From Clostridia bacterium (GTDB lineage Bacteria > Bacillota > Clostridia > Oscillospirales > CAG-272), in NCBI GenBank assembly GCA_017387685.1, contig JAFOEU010000055.1, positions 1 to 64,000 of the forward strand: 64,000 nt of DNA, in the 5' to 3' direction. The notes below the pieces were generated by a model. The model saw only the letters and a program-made list of their open reading frames with translations, was not told the origin of the DNA and made no database searches. Positions 51,572-60,388 of the stretch are shown piece after piece; the stretch's first letter is position 1, and each line of letters begins with the position of its first letter. Position numbers and translations under genes: made by a program.

Positions 51572-54214
51572 ATGCAAACACTTGAAAAGACAACTAAAAT
51601 TGCACCGCGCGAGGGGCTTGACAGCGCATCGGTGCTTGAATCGAGGCAAAAATACGGTGAAAACGTCCTTCCGAAGGCGCGCGGGCGTTCTTTTTTGCGC
51701 GCATTTTTCGCAAATCTCGGCGATCCCGTTATAAAAATATTGCTTGGCGCGCTTGCGATCAATCTGATCTTTCTGTTTAAGTCCTCCGACGTCTGGGAGA
51801 CCGTCGGCATCGCGGTTTCGGTATTTACGGGCACGCTGATCTCGACTCTCTCCGAGCGCGGGAGCGAGCGAGCTTATGAACGGCTTGAAAATGACGTCGG
51901 CGAGGGGCGTTGCCGAGTCCGTAGGCGCGAGGGAGTTTTTGAGCTCCCCTTCTCCGAGGTCTGCGTCGGTGATATTGTCCTGCTCTCCGCGGGCGATGCG
52001 ATACCTGCCGACGGCTTGCTGATCTCGGGCGGCCTCTCGCTCGATATGAGCAGTATGACGGGTGAGGGACGCGAGGTGCAGAAAACCGTCAGCCGTGACA
52101 CCTCTCTTCTCCCTTCTGCGCCCTCTTCTCTGCTTCGAGGATCGCGCGTGACCTCGGGCGAGGGCGAAATGGAGGTCGTGCTCGTCGGTGCGGCGACTAT
52201 GCTCGGCTCGATCTCGCGCGAGATTCAGCTTGAGGTGCGCGAAAGTCCGCTTAAGGTTCGTCTTCGCAAGCTTGCAAAACAGATCAGCCGCCTCGGCTAC
52301 GTCGGTGCCGTGCTCGTTGCCGCGGCGTATCTTTTTAACGCCTTCGTCATAGACAGCGCGTTCCACGCCGACATTATTTTATCAAAAGTCACCGATCTTT
52401 CATACCTCCTTCCCCGCCTGCTCGACGCATTCACCCTCGGTCTGACCGTCGTCGTTGTCGCAGTTCCCGAGGGACTCCCGATGATGATCGCGGTCGTGCT
52501 TTCCTCAAACGTCCGTCGGATGGCACGGCGGGGGGTGCTGGTCAAAAAAGCCGTCGGAATCGAGGCGGCGGGCAGTATGGATCTGCTTTTCACCGACAAA
52601 ACGGGCACTCTGACCGAGGGCGTGATGAAGGTTTCTTCGATCCTTGCGCCCGACGGCGAGCTTTTTGACACAGTCAGCGAATTTTTGCGCGAGCACCCCG
52701 AGGATGGGATGCTCTACACGCTCTGCGCCACGAAAAACACCTCGTCCGAGCTCGGTTTTTCGGGCGGACGGGAGCAGATAATCGGCGGAAACGCCACAGA
52801 CCGAGCACTTCTCTCCTCTGTCAAGGGTCGGAGGATCGACTGCGAGATCATCCGCAAGGTTCCCTTTGACAGCGCACGAAAATTCTCCGCCGCAGAGATC
52901 GTTCTGCGTGGCGAGCGGATCGTGATCTACAAGGGCGCGCCCGAGTATCTTTTGCCCCATATTTCGGGTTCAAAGCAGATTTTTATGAAAAATATGACCT
53001 CCGAAGCTTCGCGCGGTGCGCGCGGACTTGTCGTTGCGGTCAAAAGAGGCGCGAAGTTGACGGAAAGTGCGGGGATAGCGGACGGTCTCACCCTCGTCTG
53101 CGGCGTACTTCTCCGCGATCCGATCAGAAAAAGCGCGTCTGCCGCACTATCGCGGCTTCGCGGAGCGGGTGTTCAGGTAGTGATGGTCACGGGCGACTCG
53201 CGCGCGACCGCCGAGCATATTGCCAACGCTTGTTCATTGGCTACGCCGAGCCGACCGCTGATAATTGAATCATCCGAGCTCGCCCGTATGAGCGACCGCG
53301 AGGTTGCTGACGTATTGCCGCGCCTCTCGGTGGTTGCCAGAGCTCTGCCGAGCGACAAGAGCCGCCTTGTTCGGATCGCACAAGGGGAGGGGCGGGTCAC
53401 GGGTATGACCGGCGACGGCATCAACGACGCTCCCGCCCTCCGCGCCGCCGACGTCGGATTCGCGATGGGATGCGGAAGCGCCGTGGCGAAGGATGCGGGC
53501 GACGTTGTCATCCTCTCAAACGACCTCGACGGCATCGCAAACGCCGTCCTTTTCGGTCGAAATATCTTCAAGAGCATCAGGAAATTCATCTGCCTACAGC
53601 TTACCGTCAACCTCTCCGCCGTCGGCATCTCAATGGCGGGACCCTTTATCGGTATCGACTCGCCCGTGACTGTTGTTCAGATGCTGTGGCTCAACCTCAT
53701 AATGGACACCCTCGGCGGTCTTGCCTTTGCGGGCGAGGCGGCGGAGGAGCGCATAATGCGCGAGCGACCAAAGCGCCGCGACGAGGAGATCCTCTCGCCA
53801 TATATGAAAAGCCGCATCACCTTCCTCGGGCTTTTCAGCCTCGCGATGTCGCTGTGGTTTCTGCTCTCCGACCGCGCCGCGTCGCATTTCATCGAAAGCG
53901 CGGGCGATATTCGTTTTCTGACGGGCTTTTTCGCATTCTTCGTCTTCCTCGGGCTCTTCAACTGCTTTAATTCGCGCTCCGACCGACTGAACATCTTCTC
54001 GGGACTTGGCAAAAACGCCGTTTTCGTCGCGATAATAACCTCGGTCGCGTTTGTGCAGCTGATTTTCACCTACATTGGCGGCGCCGTATTACGGACAGTT
54101 CCGCTGACCTCGAAGGAGCTGTTTTTCTCCCTTTCAGCCGCCCTCGCCGCGATCCCCGCGGGAATTATCCACACCCTCATCCGCCGTCTGCGCGGAAAAA
54201 GCGACGGCTTTTGA
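51572..54214 (+). CDS. Cation-transporting P-type ATPase (Ca2+-ATPase type)
   Basis: 880 residues. Features in order: actuator motif MTGEGREVQK, TM4 motif VAVPEGLPMM with the ion-binding Glu, phosphorylation site FTDKTGTLTEGVM, hinge MTGDGINDAPALRAADVGFA, and a C-terminal four-helix block (NLIMDTLGGLAFAGE region). PEGL and the overall layout fit type IIA/IIB Ca2+ pumps, which export Ca2+ with ATP. The ATG has no ribosome-binding site because a terminator hairpin occupies the upstream 40 nt. The start fits the family's N-terminus, but expression must be unusual or read from a leaderless transcript. Confidence 0.92.
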   Translation: MQTLEKTTKIAPREGLDSASVLESRQKYGENVLPKARGRSFLRAFFANLGDPVIKILLGALAINLIFLFKSSDVWETVGIAVSVFTGTLISTLSERGSERAYERLENDVGEGRCRVRRREGVFELPFSEVCVGDIVLLSAGDAIPADGLLISGGLSLDMSSMTGEGREVQKTVSRDTSLLPSAPSSLLRGSRVTSGEGEMEVVLVGAATMLGSISREIQLEVRESPLKVRLRKLAKQISRLGYVGAVLVAAAYLFNAFVIDSAFHADIILSKVTDLSYLLPRLLDAFTLGLTVVVVAVPEGLPMMIAVVLSSNVRRMARRGVLVKKAVGIEAAGSMDLLFTDKTGTLTEGVMKVSSILAPDGELFDTVSEFLREHPEDGMLYTLCATKNTSSELGFSGGREQIIGGNATDRALLSSVKGRRIDCEIIRKVPFDSARKFSAAEIVLRGERIVIYKGAPEYLLPHISGSKQIFMKNMTSEASRGARGLVVAVKRGAKLTESAGIADGLTLVCGVLLRDPIRKSASAALSRLRGAGVQVVMVTGDSRATAEHIANACSLATPSRPLIIESSELARMSDREVADVLPRLSVVARALPSDKSRLVRIAQGEGRVTGMTGDGINDAPALRAADVGFAMGCGSAVAKDAGDVVILSNDLDGIANAVLFGRNIFKSIRKFICLQLTVNLSAVGISMAGPFIGIDSPVTVVQMLWLNLIMDTLGGLAFAGEAAEERIMRERPKRRDEEILSPYMKSRITFLGLFSLAMSLWFLLSDRAASHFIESAGDIRFLTGFFAFFVFLGLFNCFNSRSDRLNIFSGLGKNAVFVAIITSVAFVQLIFTYIGGAVLRTVPLTSKELFFSLSAALAAIPAGIIHTLIRRLRGKSDGF

Positions 54215-54378
54215 TTTTAATACCGTTCTGCGGGAAAGTTTTCACAGCTTTCCCGCATTTTATTGCTTTTTGCGCGTTTTTGTGATATATTATATAATGT
54301 ACCGCGGTCATCCTGCATAAATTCACATCTTCCTTTTTGTGCAGAGTGACAAAAATAAAAATTATTCAAAAAAATGCG

Positions 54379-54403
54379 TGACTTTTCAAAGTCTTTTCCG
54401 TCA
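54379..54403 (+). promoter_or_regulatory. ECF-type autoregulatory promoter candidate (third sigma factor)
   Basis: TGAC (54379-54382), 16 bp, CGTCA (54399-54403), close upstream of AAAGGAGGT and the ATG at 54428. The -35/-10 pair differs from those of the other two ECF genes. A housekeeping-like TATAAT also occurs at about 54292-54297. Confidence 0.45.
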
Positions 54404-54427
54404 GTGGAAGTGAAAGGAGGTAGAAGC

Positions 54428-54985
54428 ATGACAGACGAACAAATCATTGAATTGCTGTTCCGGCGTGACGAGCGTGCGCTCTCCGAGATCGAATCCAAAT
54501 ACAAGAGCTTGCTCAGATATATCGCCGAAAACTTCCTCTCCGCGCGCGAGGATGTGGAAGAATGCCTCAACGACGTTCTGCTCAGCGTCTGGAACGCCAT
54601 TCCTCCCGAGAAACCCGAAGATCTGCGCGCTTACGTCTCTGCGGCTGTGCGAAACTGCGCGATCGACAAGCTTCGCTCGAATAAAGCCGACAAACGCGGC
54701 GGCGGATTTCGAACGGTCAGCGACGAATTTCTTTTGATGCTTGATGACGGTACCGATCTTGCAAGTGAATTTGAAGCGCGCCGTGCGGGCGAGATCATCA
54801 ACGCCTTTCTCGCACAGCAGAGCGAGGAAAGCCGCGATATCTTCGTAATGCGCCACTACCTCGGAATGAGCTACGCAGAGATATGCGATATTTTCGGCTG
54901 TTCGGAGGGAAAGGTGAAAATGTCACTTTTACGTTCAAGAAAAAAGCTTGCCGCAAAATTAAGAAAGGAAGGTATTTTTGTATGA
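54428..54985 (+). CDS. ECF RNA polymerase sigma factor
   Basis: 185 residues. Region 2 has AREDVEECLNDVLLSVWNAI and LRAYVSAAVRNCAIDKLRSN; region 4 has RDIFVMRHYLGMSYAEICDI and CSEGKVKMSLLRSRKKLAAK. The ATG is preceded by AAAGGAGGT at 6 nt. A longer in-frame start at 54374 lies within the promoter. The next gene overlaps by 4 nt and encodes its probable anti-sigma partner. Confidence 0.92.
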   Translation: MTDEQIIELLFRRDERALSEIESKYKSLLRYIAENFLSAREDVEECLNDVLLSVWNAIPPEKPEDLRAYVSAAVRNCAIDKLRSNKADKRGGGFRTVSDEFLLMLDDGTDLASEFEARRAGEIINAFLAQQSEESRDIFVMRHYLGMSYAEICDIFGCSEGKVKMSLLRSRKKLAAKLRKEGIFV

Positions 54986-56223
54986 GTTACACTGATAAAC
55001 AAGAGGAGCTTCTTCGCTCTCTCGACTACGTCGAACCCGAAATGATCGCAGGCGCGGTCAGAAGAATCGACGAAAAGAAGAGCCTCACAAAGGCGGTCAA
55101 GAAAAATAAAGTCAATCTTTACTTTAAGCTCGCGGCAGCCGCCGTGGCATGTCTGGCGATCATCGCGATAGCCTGGCCGACATCGGTTCTTATAACCGAA
55201 TACTCTGAATACTCCCAAAACTTTTTCGGTGCCGGGAACAGCGGCGCGGATATCGAAAAAATGCCCGAATACGACGGCAGCCGCGGACTGCTTTATGAGA
55301 TAAACGAGGACGGGACCGAGGCAGCATTCATTGGTTACGGAAGCTGTACCGACGAGACCGTTTATATTGCCTCGACCTACGACGGCTTGCCTGTTACGAG
55401 GATGTATAATAAATCTCATTGGGATGCCGAATACCACCCCGCAGACGTTTACTTTGGCAGCTCCTACGTCAAGCATCTTGTGATCTCGGATACTGTCAAA
55501 ACTATAGATAATGAATGTCTCAGAGAGTGCCCGAAGCTTGAAAGCATTTATTTTGGTGCGGGTATTGAAAAGCTTATGCCGCTGTTTCATAATAGAGCAA
55601 ACAAGGAACTGGTGAAAATTGAGGTTTCTCCCGATAACCCGTATTACGCGGTAAAGGGTAACTGTCTTATTGATACGAGAACAAAGACTCTCGTCATCGG
55701 TACTCCCACGAGCGTTATTCCGGATGACGGAAGCGTTGAGATTATCGGAAGCAATGCTTTCACCTGGGCAAGCCTTACTATGAAGTCCATCGTAATTCCC
55801 GAGGGGGTTAAGATCATCGAGAGGGAGGCATTTTTCTATTGCGAGGCACTTGAAAGCATTTCGCTTCCGAACAGTATTGAGGTCATTGACTCCCAAGCGT
55901 TCTACGCTTGTGTGAATTTGGAAAAAGCTGAGATCAATGCGGGCTTAAAAGTATTCAATAATGAAGCGTTCTTTTATCTTTGCGGAATTTTATACGGTAC
56001 AAAAATATACTATAAAGGTACCGTGGAGCAATGGGAGTCCGTTATAAAGACTTTCAGGGATGAGGACGATATTCGATCCTATGCCATCCGATGCTCCGAT
56101 GGCGAATCGCTTTCATCCGCAGGAAGCCTGCGGTGGAAAAATTGGTGGCGCGCTCCCGAATATCAATGGTATTGGGAGAGAAAGTACCCCGGCAGCCCAT
56201 TCCTGGATCAGGGCCCGAATTGA
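54982..56223 (+). CDS. Putative anti-sigma factor with extracellular leucine-rich repeats
   Basis: 413 residues. The cytoplasmic part (about 1-45: MSYTDKQEELLRSLDYVEPE and on) precedes a transmembrane segment (about 47-70). Outside are BspA-type LRRs (IGSNAFTWASLTMKSIVIPE, IIEREAFFYCEALESISLPN, VIDSQAFYACVNLEKAEINA) and a closing YYKGTVEQWESV...CSDG unit. The start overlaps the sigma stop (ATGA), so it is coupled to it. Anti-sigma function is inferred from position and topology; no zinc-finger is present. The last ~40 residues after CSDG are unlike the other LRR proteins. Confidence 0.8.
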   Translation: MSYTDKQEELLRSLDYVEPEMIAGAVRRIDEKKSLTKAVKKNKVNLYFKLAAAAVACLAIIAIAWPTSVLITEYSEYSQNFFGAGNSGADIEKMPEYDGSRGLLYEINEDGTEAAFIGYGSCTDETVYIASTYDGLPVTRMYNKSHWDAEYHPADVYFGSSYVKHLVISDTVKTIDNECLRECPKLESIYFGAGIEKLMPLFHNRANKELVKIEVSPDNPYYAVKGNCLIDTRTKTLVIGTPTSVIPDDGSVEIIGSNAFTWASLTMKSIVIPEGVKIIEREAFFYCEALESISLPNSIEVIDSQAFYACVNLEKAEINAGLKVFNNEAFFYLCGILYGTKIYYKGTVEQWESVIKTFRDEDDIRSYAIRCSDGESLSSAGSLRWKNWWRAPEYQWYWERKYPGSPFLDQGPN

Positions 56224-56253
56224 ACCGGACTTCCCGAAGATCTTGAATAATAC

Positions 56254-56288
56254 ACAAAAACTCCGCCGATCACGGCGGAGTTTTGTTC
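56254..56288 (+). terminator. Terminator of the sigma/LRR anti-sigma operon
   Basis: AAAAACTCCGCCG, ATCA, CGGCGGAGTTTTG. Confidence 0.85.
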
Positions 56289-56298
56289 TGCAAAAATC

Positions 56299-56327
56299 TT
56301 GACTTTTCGCCCATTTTGTGCTATATT
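56299..56327 (+). promoter_or_regulatory. Promoter of the HAD hydrolase gene
   Basis: TTGACT (56299-56304), 17 bp, TATATT (56322-56327), about 36 bp before the ATG at 56364. Confidence 0.7.
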
Positions 56328-56363
56328 ATATAAGGAATATTATTCTTATAAGGAAGAAAAATT

Positions 56364-57110
56364 ATGATACTTACATACCCTTCGCAGATCGACACCTCGA
56401 AGCTGAAGGTCATCGCCTTCGACCTTGACGGTACCCTGACTCAGCATCGCACTCCCCTTGACGATGCTAACCGCGCCGTTCTTGACAAGCTTTCGAAAAA
56501 ATACCGCATCCTGATGGTCGGTGCGGGTATGTGTGCGCGCATCTTCAACCAGATGGGCGGCTACCCGGTCGATATCCTCGGCAACTACGGCTTGCAGTAC
56601 GCTAAATACAATCCCGAAACCAAAACGATCGACGTCATTCGCGACACCGTCCTTCCCTGCGACCGCGAATCGTCCGCAGAAAAGGTCGAGGCGATGCGCC
56701 GCGAGTTCGGACTGACCGAGTACGCGGGCGAGAGCATCGAGTTCCACGCTTCGGGCGCGATCACATTCCCCCTCCTCGGTAAGTCCGCGAAGATCGAGGA
56801 CAAGCTCGCCTTCGACCCCGACCGCGCAAAGCGCCGTCCGATGTACCCGCGCGTCAAGGAGCTTTTCCCCGAATACACCGTTTTCATCGGCGGCTCGTCC
56901 TCCTTTGATATGGTGCCCGCTCCAAACGATAAGTTCTACGCTCTCTCAAAGCTCTGCGCCGAGGAAGGCTACTCACACGACGAGGTCCTCTACGTCGGCG
57001 ACGACTACCTCGAGGGCGGCAACGACCACGCGGTTGCTGTTTCCGACATCGCTTTCGTAACGATTGACGATTACACAAAGCTCTCCGAGCGCCTCGCATT
57101 CCTCCTCTGA
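56364..57110 (+). CDS. HAD-IIB family hydrolase, phosphomannomutase-like
   Basis: 248 residues. Motif I is AFDLDGTLTQ with the nucleophilic Asp; a late Asp/Lys segment has PAPNDKFYALSKLC; motif IV is YVGDDYLEGGNDHAV. The spacing and the GGND close resemble the eukaryotic-type phosphomannomutase and sugar-phosphatase members of HAD class IIB. The reaction could be phosphosugar mutase or phosphatase; the sequence does not decide. It has its own promoter and is followed by a lipase-like gene. Confidence 0.82.
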   Translation: MILTYPSQIDTSKLKVIAFDLDGTLTQHRTPLDDANRAVLDKLSKKYRILMVGAGMCARIFNQMGGYPVDILGNYGLQYAKYNPETKTIDVIRDTVLPCDRESSAEKVEAMRREFGLTEYAGESIEFHASGAITFPLLGKSAKIEDKLAFDPDRAKRRPMYPRVKELFPEYTVFIGGSSSFDMVPAPNDKFYALSKLCAEEGYSHDEVLYVGDDYLEGGNDHAVAVSDIAFVTIDDYTKLSERLAFLL

Positions 57111-57140
57111 TCTCTTTTTCACCCGAAACGAGGTGATACC

Positions 57141-58478
57141 GTGAAAAAGACAGGCATATTTCTTTATGCATTTTACCTTATCATCTGCACCTTTTGCGGA
57201 CTTTCATTTCCGCTTTTGAGGGAAAATATCAATTATTTATACCTCTTTATCCCCGCTTTTATCGTCCTCAACCTCTTCGTCGGCGTTTTTTCGGCTAAAA
57301 TGCCGAGCCTGCGGCTTCGCGTATGCCGTCACGGCGCTCTGTTGCTTGCGGTCTTTCTGCCGAGCGCGTGCGTCGCGGTGATACACCACGTCGTCCTCGC
57401 GTTCAAAATGATCCCCGGCGATTGGAAGAACTGGCTCTGGCACGCACTTTTCGCCTTCGGATTTTATTTCGTGATCTTTTGGAACGGAATAATCTGCGTA
57501 TATCTGACCTCTGCTCAGCTCGGTATCAGACAGCGCGCCATCGGTCTGATCTGCGGACTCATCCCCGTCGCGAACGTCTTCTGTCTTGTTTCGATAATAA
57601 AAACCACGCTCCGCGAGGTCAAATTTGAGGCAGAAAAGGAAGAGATCAACCGTGCACGCGCCGACGAGCGCGTTTGCGCGACGAAATACCCGATCCTGCT
57701 CGTCCACGGCGTCTGCTTCCGCGACAGCAAGATCTTCAACTATTGGGGACGCATCCCGCGCGAGCTCGAGCGCAACGGCGCGCGCGTCTTTTACGGCAAC
57801 CACCACTCCGCTTCCTCTGTCGCCTTCTGCGGCGAGGAGCTTGCCGAGCGCATCCGCGAGATCGTCCGTGAGACGGGCGCGGAAAAGGTCAACATCATAG
57901 CGCACTCCAAGGGCGGCCTTGATTGCCGTTACGCCATTGCAAAATGCGGCGTTGCCGACCTCGTTGCATCGTTAACTACCATAAATTCTCCTCACAAGGG
58001 CTGTCAGTACGCCGACACTCTCCTGACCGTCATCCCGAACCAAGTTCAGGACAAGGTCGCGACCACTTATAACAAGGCTATGCGCCATCTCGGCGATATT
58101 TCCCCCGACTTTCTCACCGCGATGTCGAATCTGACCGCATCCTATTGCGCAGAACTCGCCCTCGAGCTCGACGACGCTGTGGAAAAGCACGGAATATACC
58201 GCCAAAGCATCGGCTCGATCATGGGAAGCGCGAAAAGCGCGGGCTTTCCGCTGAACTACTTTTACCTCATCGTTAAGGATTTTGACGGCCCGAATGACGG
58301 TCTTGTCAGCGATAAGTCATTTGAATTCGGCGAAAAATTCACTCTGCTGACCCCTAAAACCCGTCGCGGAATATCGCATATGGACGTTATTGATATGGTG
58401 AAAATGGACGTTCCCGACTTTGACGTGCGCGAGTTTTACGTTGACCTCGTGCGCGATCTTCGTGAACGCGGACTCTAA
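57141..58478 (+). CDS. Membrane-associated lipase/esterase (alpha/beta hydrolase)
   Basis: 445 residues. Four or so transmembrane segments occupy about 1-155. An alpha/beta-hydrolase domain follows, with the oxyanion strand PILLVHGVCFRD, nucleophile elbow NIIAHSKGGLD (Ser after His), and late Asp and His (PNDGLVSD; GISHMDV). It resembles triacylglycerol lipases of the LipA/EstA type, though fused to a membrane domain. The ATG has a GAGGTG-type site upstream. It starts 30 nt after the HAD gene and is probably co-transcribed. Confidence 0.82.
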   Translation: MKKTGIFLYAFYLIICTFCGLSFPLLRENINYLYLFIPAFIVLNLFVGVFSAKMPSLRLRVCRHGALLLAVFLPSACVAVIHHVVLAFKMIPGDWKNWLWHALFAFGFYFVIFWNGIICVYLTSAQLGIRQRAIGLICGLIPVANVFCLVSIIKTTLREVKFEAEKEEINRARADERVCATKYPILLVHGVCFRDSKIFNYWGRIPRELERNGARVFYGNHHSASSVAFCGEELAERIREIVRETGAEKVNIIAHSKGGLDCRYAIAKCGVADLVASLTTINSPHKGCQYADTLLTVIPNQVQDKVATTYNKAMRHLGDISPDFLTAMSNLTASYCAELALELDDAVEKHGIYRQSIGSIMGSAKSAGFPLNYFYLIVKDFDGPNDGLVSDKSFEFGEKFTLLTPKTRRGISHMDVIDMVKMDVPDFDVREFYVDLVRDLRERGL

Positions 58479-58510
58479 AAAATCGTATATATATTAAATA
58501 GGAAGAAAAA

Positions 58511-60379
58511 ATGAAACTAAAGACAAGTGTTGCCGTCGTCGGAGGCGGTCACGCGGGTGTCGAAGCGGCTCTCGCATGCGCCCGACTCGGCATTGACACA
58601 ACTCTCTTCTCGCTCTCGCTCGATCAGCTCGGCAATATGCCCTGCAATCCCTCGATCGGCGGCACGGCAAAGGGCCATCTCGTATATGAGATCGATGCCC
58701 TCGGCGGTGAGATGGGCAGAGCGGCTGATAAGGTCACTCTCCAATCGCGAACTCTCAACCTCGGCAAGGGTGCGGCGGTTCATTCAAAGCGCGTTCAAGC
58801 CGACCGCCGCAAATATCAGGAGGTAATCAAGCACACGCTTGAGTTGACCGAAAATCTCCGTTTGCTCCAGGCGGAGGTGACCGAGATAATTACCGCTCCT
58901 GACGGTGAAAATCGCCGCGTTGTCGGTCTGCGCACCGCTTTCGGCGAGGAATATGAGTGCGAGAAGATCATAATTGCTACCGGAACCTATCTCGACAGCC
59001 GCATTTTTGTAGGTGATCGAGCGATAGTTGCGGGTCCCGACGGCTCTGTTGCCGCTTGCGCACTTACAAAGTCGCTCGCGGATGCGGGACTTTCGATCCG
59101 CCGCTTCAAAACGGGTACTCCTCCGAGAATTCTGCGCTCGTCGGTCGACTTCTCACAGCTTGAAATTCAGCTTGGCGAGGATGAGATCATCCCCTTCTCC
59201 GCTGACACGGAAGAGCAGTCGATGCAAGCGATCGAGCAGTTCCCTTGCCATATAGTCTATACAAATCTTGATACACATAAGATCATACTGGATAATATTA
59301 CCAAATCGGCAATGTATTCGGGTATGATCAGCGGTGTAGGACCCCGTTATTGCCCCTCGATTGAGGACAAGATCAAGCGTTTCGCCGACAAAGAGCGCCA
59401 TCAGCTCTTCCTCGAGCCGATGGGCGAAAACAATGAGGAGCTTTATCTTCAGGGCTTTTCCACTTCCCTGCCTCCCGATATTCAGGACAAGATGCTCCGC
59501 ACGCTGCCCGGATTCAAGGATGCTGTGATTACGCGCTACGCCTACGCGATCGAATATGATTGCGCCGATCCGACCGATCTCTACCCCACCCTCGAACACA
59601 AACGCGTTTCGGGACTTTACGGTGCGGGACAGTTCAATGGTACTTCGGGCTATGAAGAGGCAGCTTCGCAAGGTTTGATCGCGGGAATCAATGCCGCACT
59701 GTCGCTCAAGGGCGAAGAACCCCTGATTTTGCACCGTTTTGACGGCTATATTGGTACTCTTATCGACGATCTCGTCACAAAAGGCACGAACGAGCCTTAC
59801 AGAATGATGACATCGCGCTCCGAATACCGTCTTCTCCACCGTCAAGATAACGCAGATGCCCGTCTGACTCCTTATGGACGCCGCGTTGGTCTTATTTCCG
59901 ATGAAAGATTCGCGCGTTTTGAAAGCAGACAGCAGCTGATCGCGGATGAAAAGGCGAGAATAGAACAAGTGTTCGCACGCCCTGCGGATGCCACTTCCCT
60001 TCCCGAGGGTGTCGTTATCCCCGCTCACGGCGCGAGCGTGGCTGATCTGCTTCGCAGACCTGAAATATCCTATGATGACACCGCCGCGATTGATAAAAAG
60101 CGCCCCGCTCTTCCCCGCTCTATCACAAGAACGGTTCAATATGACGTCAAATACGCCGGATACCTCCGCAGACAGACCGCTGAGATCAACCGTCAGGCTC
60201 GTCTTGAGGAATTTAAGCTCCCCAACGATATAAATTATGCTGAAATTGGCGGACTTCGTATCGAAGCGGTTCAAAAGCTCTCAAAGATCCGACCCGTAAC
60301 CCTCGGACAAGCGTCGCGAATCAGCGGAGTTTCTCCCGCAGACATTTCGGTTCTTTTGATCCGACTTGGTTTGAAATGA
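58511..60379 (+). CDS. mnmG: tRNA uridine 5-carboxymethylaminomethyl modification enzyme
   Basis: 622 residues. The FAD-binding loop is AVVGGGHAGVEAALACARLG (about 8-27). MPCNPSIGGTAKGHL and GLYGAGQFNGTSGYEEAASQ are family hallmarks, and the C-terminal helical domain is present. With MnmE it modifies U34 of tRNAs reading split codon boxes. mnmE, which often precedes it, is not in this window. GGAAG precedes the ATG. It leads the cluster mnmG-rsmG-parA-parB. Confidence 0.97.
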   Translation: MKLKTSVAVVGGGHAGVEAALACARLGIDTTLFSLSLDQLGNMPCNPSIGGTAKGHLVYEIDALGGEMGRAADKVTLQSRTLNLGKGAAVHSKRVQADRRKYQEVIKHTLELTENLRLLQAEVTEIITAPDGENRRVVGLRTAFGEEYECEKIIIATGTYLDSRIFVGDRAIVAGPDGSVAACALTKSLADAGLSIRRFKTGTPPRILRSSVDFSQLEIQLGEDEIIPFSADTEEQSMQAIEQFPCHIVYTNLDTHKIILDNITKSAMYSGMISGVGPRYCPSIEDKIKRFADKERHQLFLEPMGENNEELYLQGFSTSLPPDIQDKMLRTLPGFKDAVITRYAYAIEYDCADPTDLYPTLEHKRVSGLYGAGQFNGTSGYEEAASQGLIAGINAALSLKGEEPLILHRFDGYIGTLIDDLVTKGTNEPYRMMTSRSEYRLLHRQDNADARLTPYGRRVGLISDERFARFESRQQLIADEKARIEQVFARPADATSLPEGVVIPAHGASVADLLRRPEISYDDTAAIDKKRPALPRSITRTVQYDVKYAGYLRRQTAEINRQARLEEFKLPNDINYAEIGGLRIEAVQKLSKIRPVTLGQASRISGVSPADISVLLIRLGLK

Positions 60380-60388
60380 GGTGACTTT

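Noticed and set aside
51572-54214. Mg2+ or heavy-metal P-type ATPase
   Set aside because: There are no N-terminal metal-binding CxxC domains and no CPC in TM4; PEGL and the C-terminal helices fit Ca2+-type pumps.
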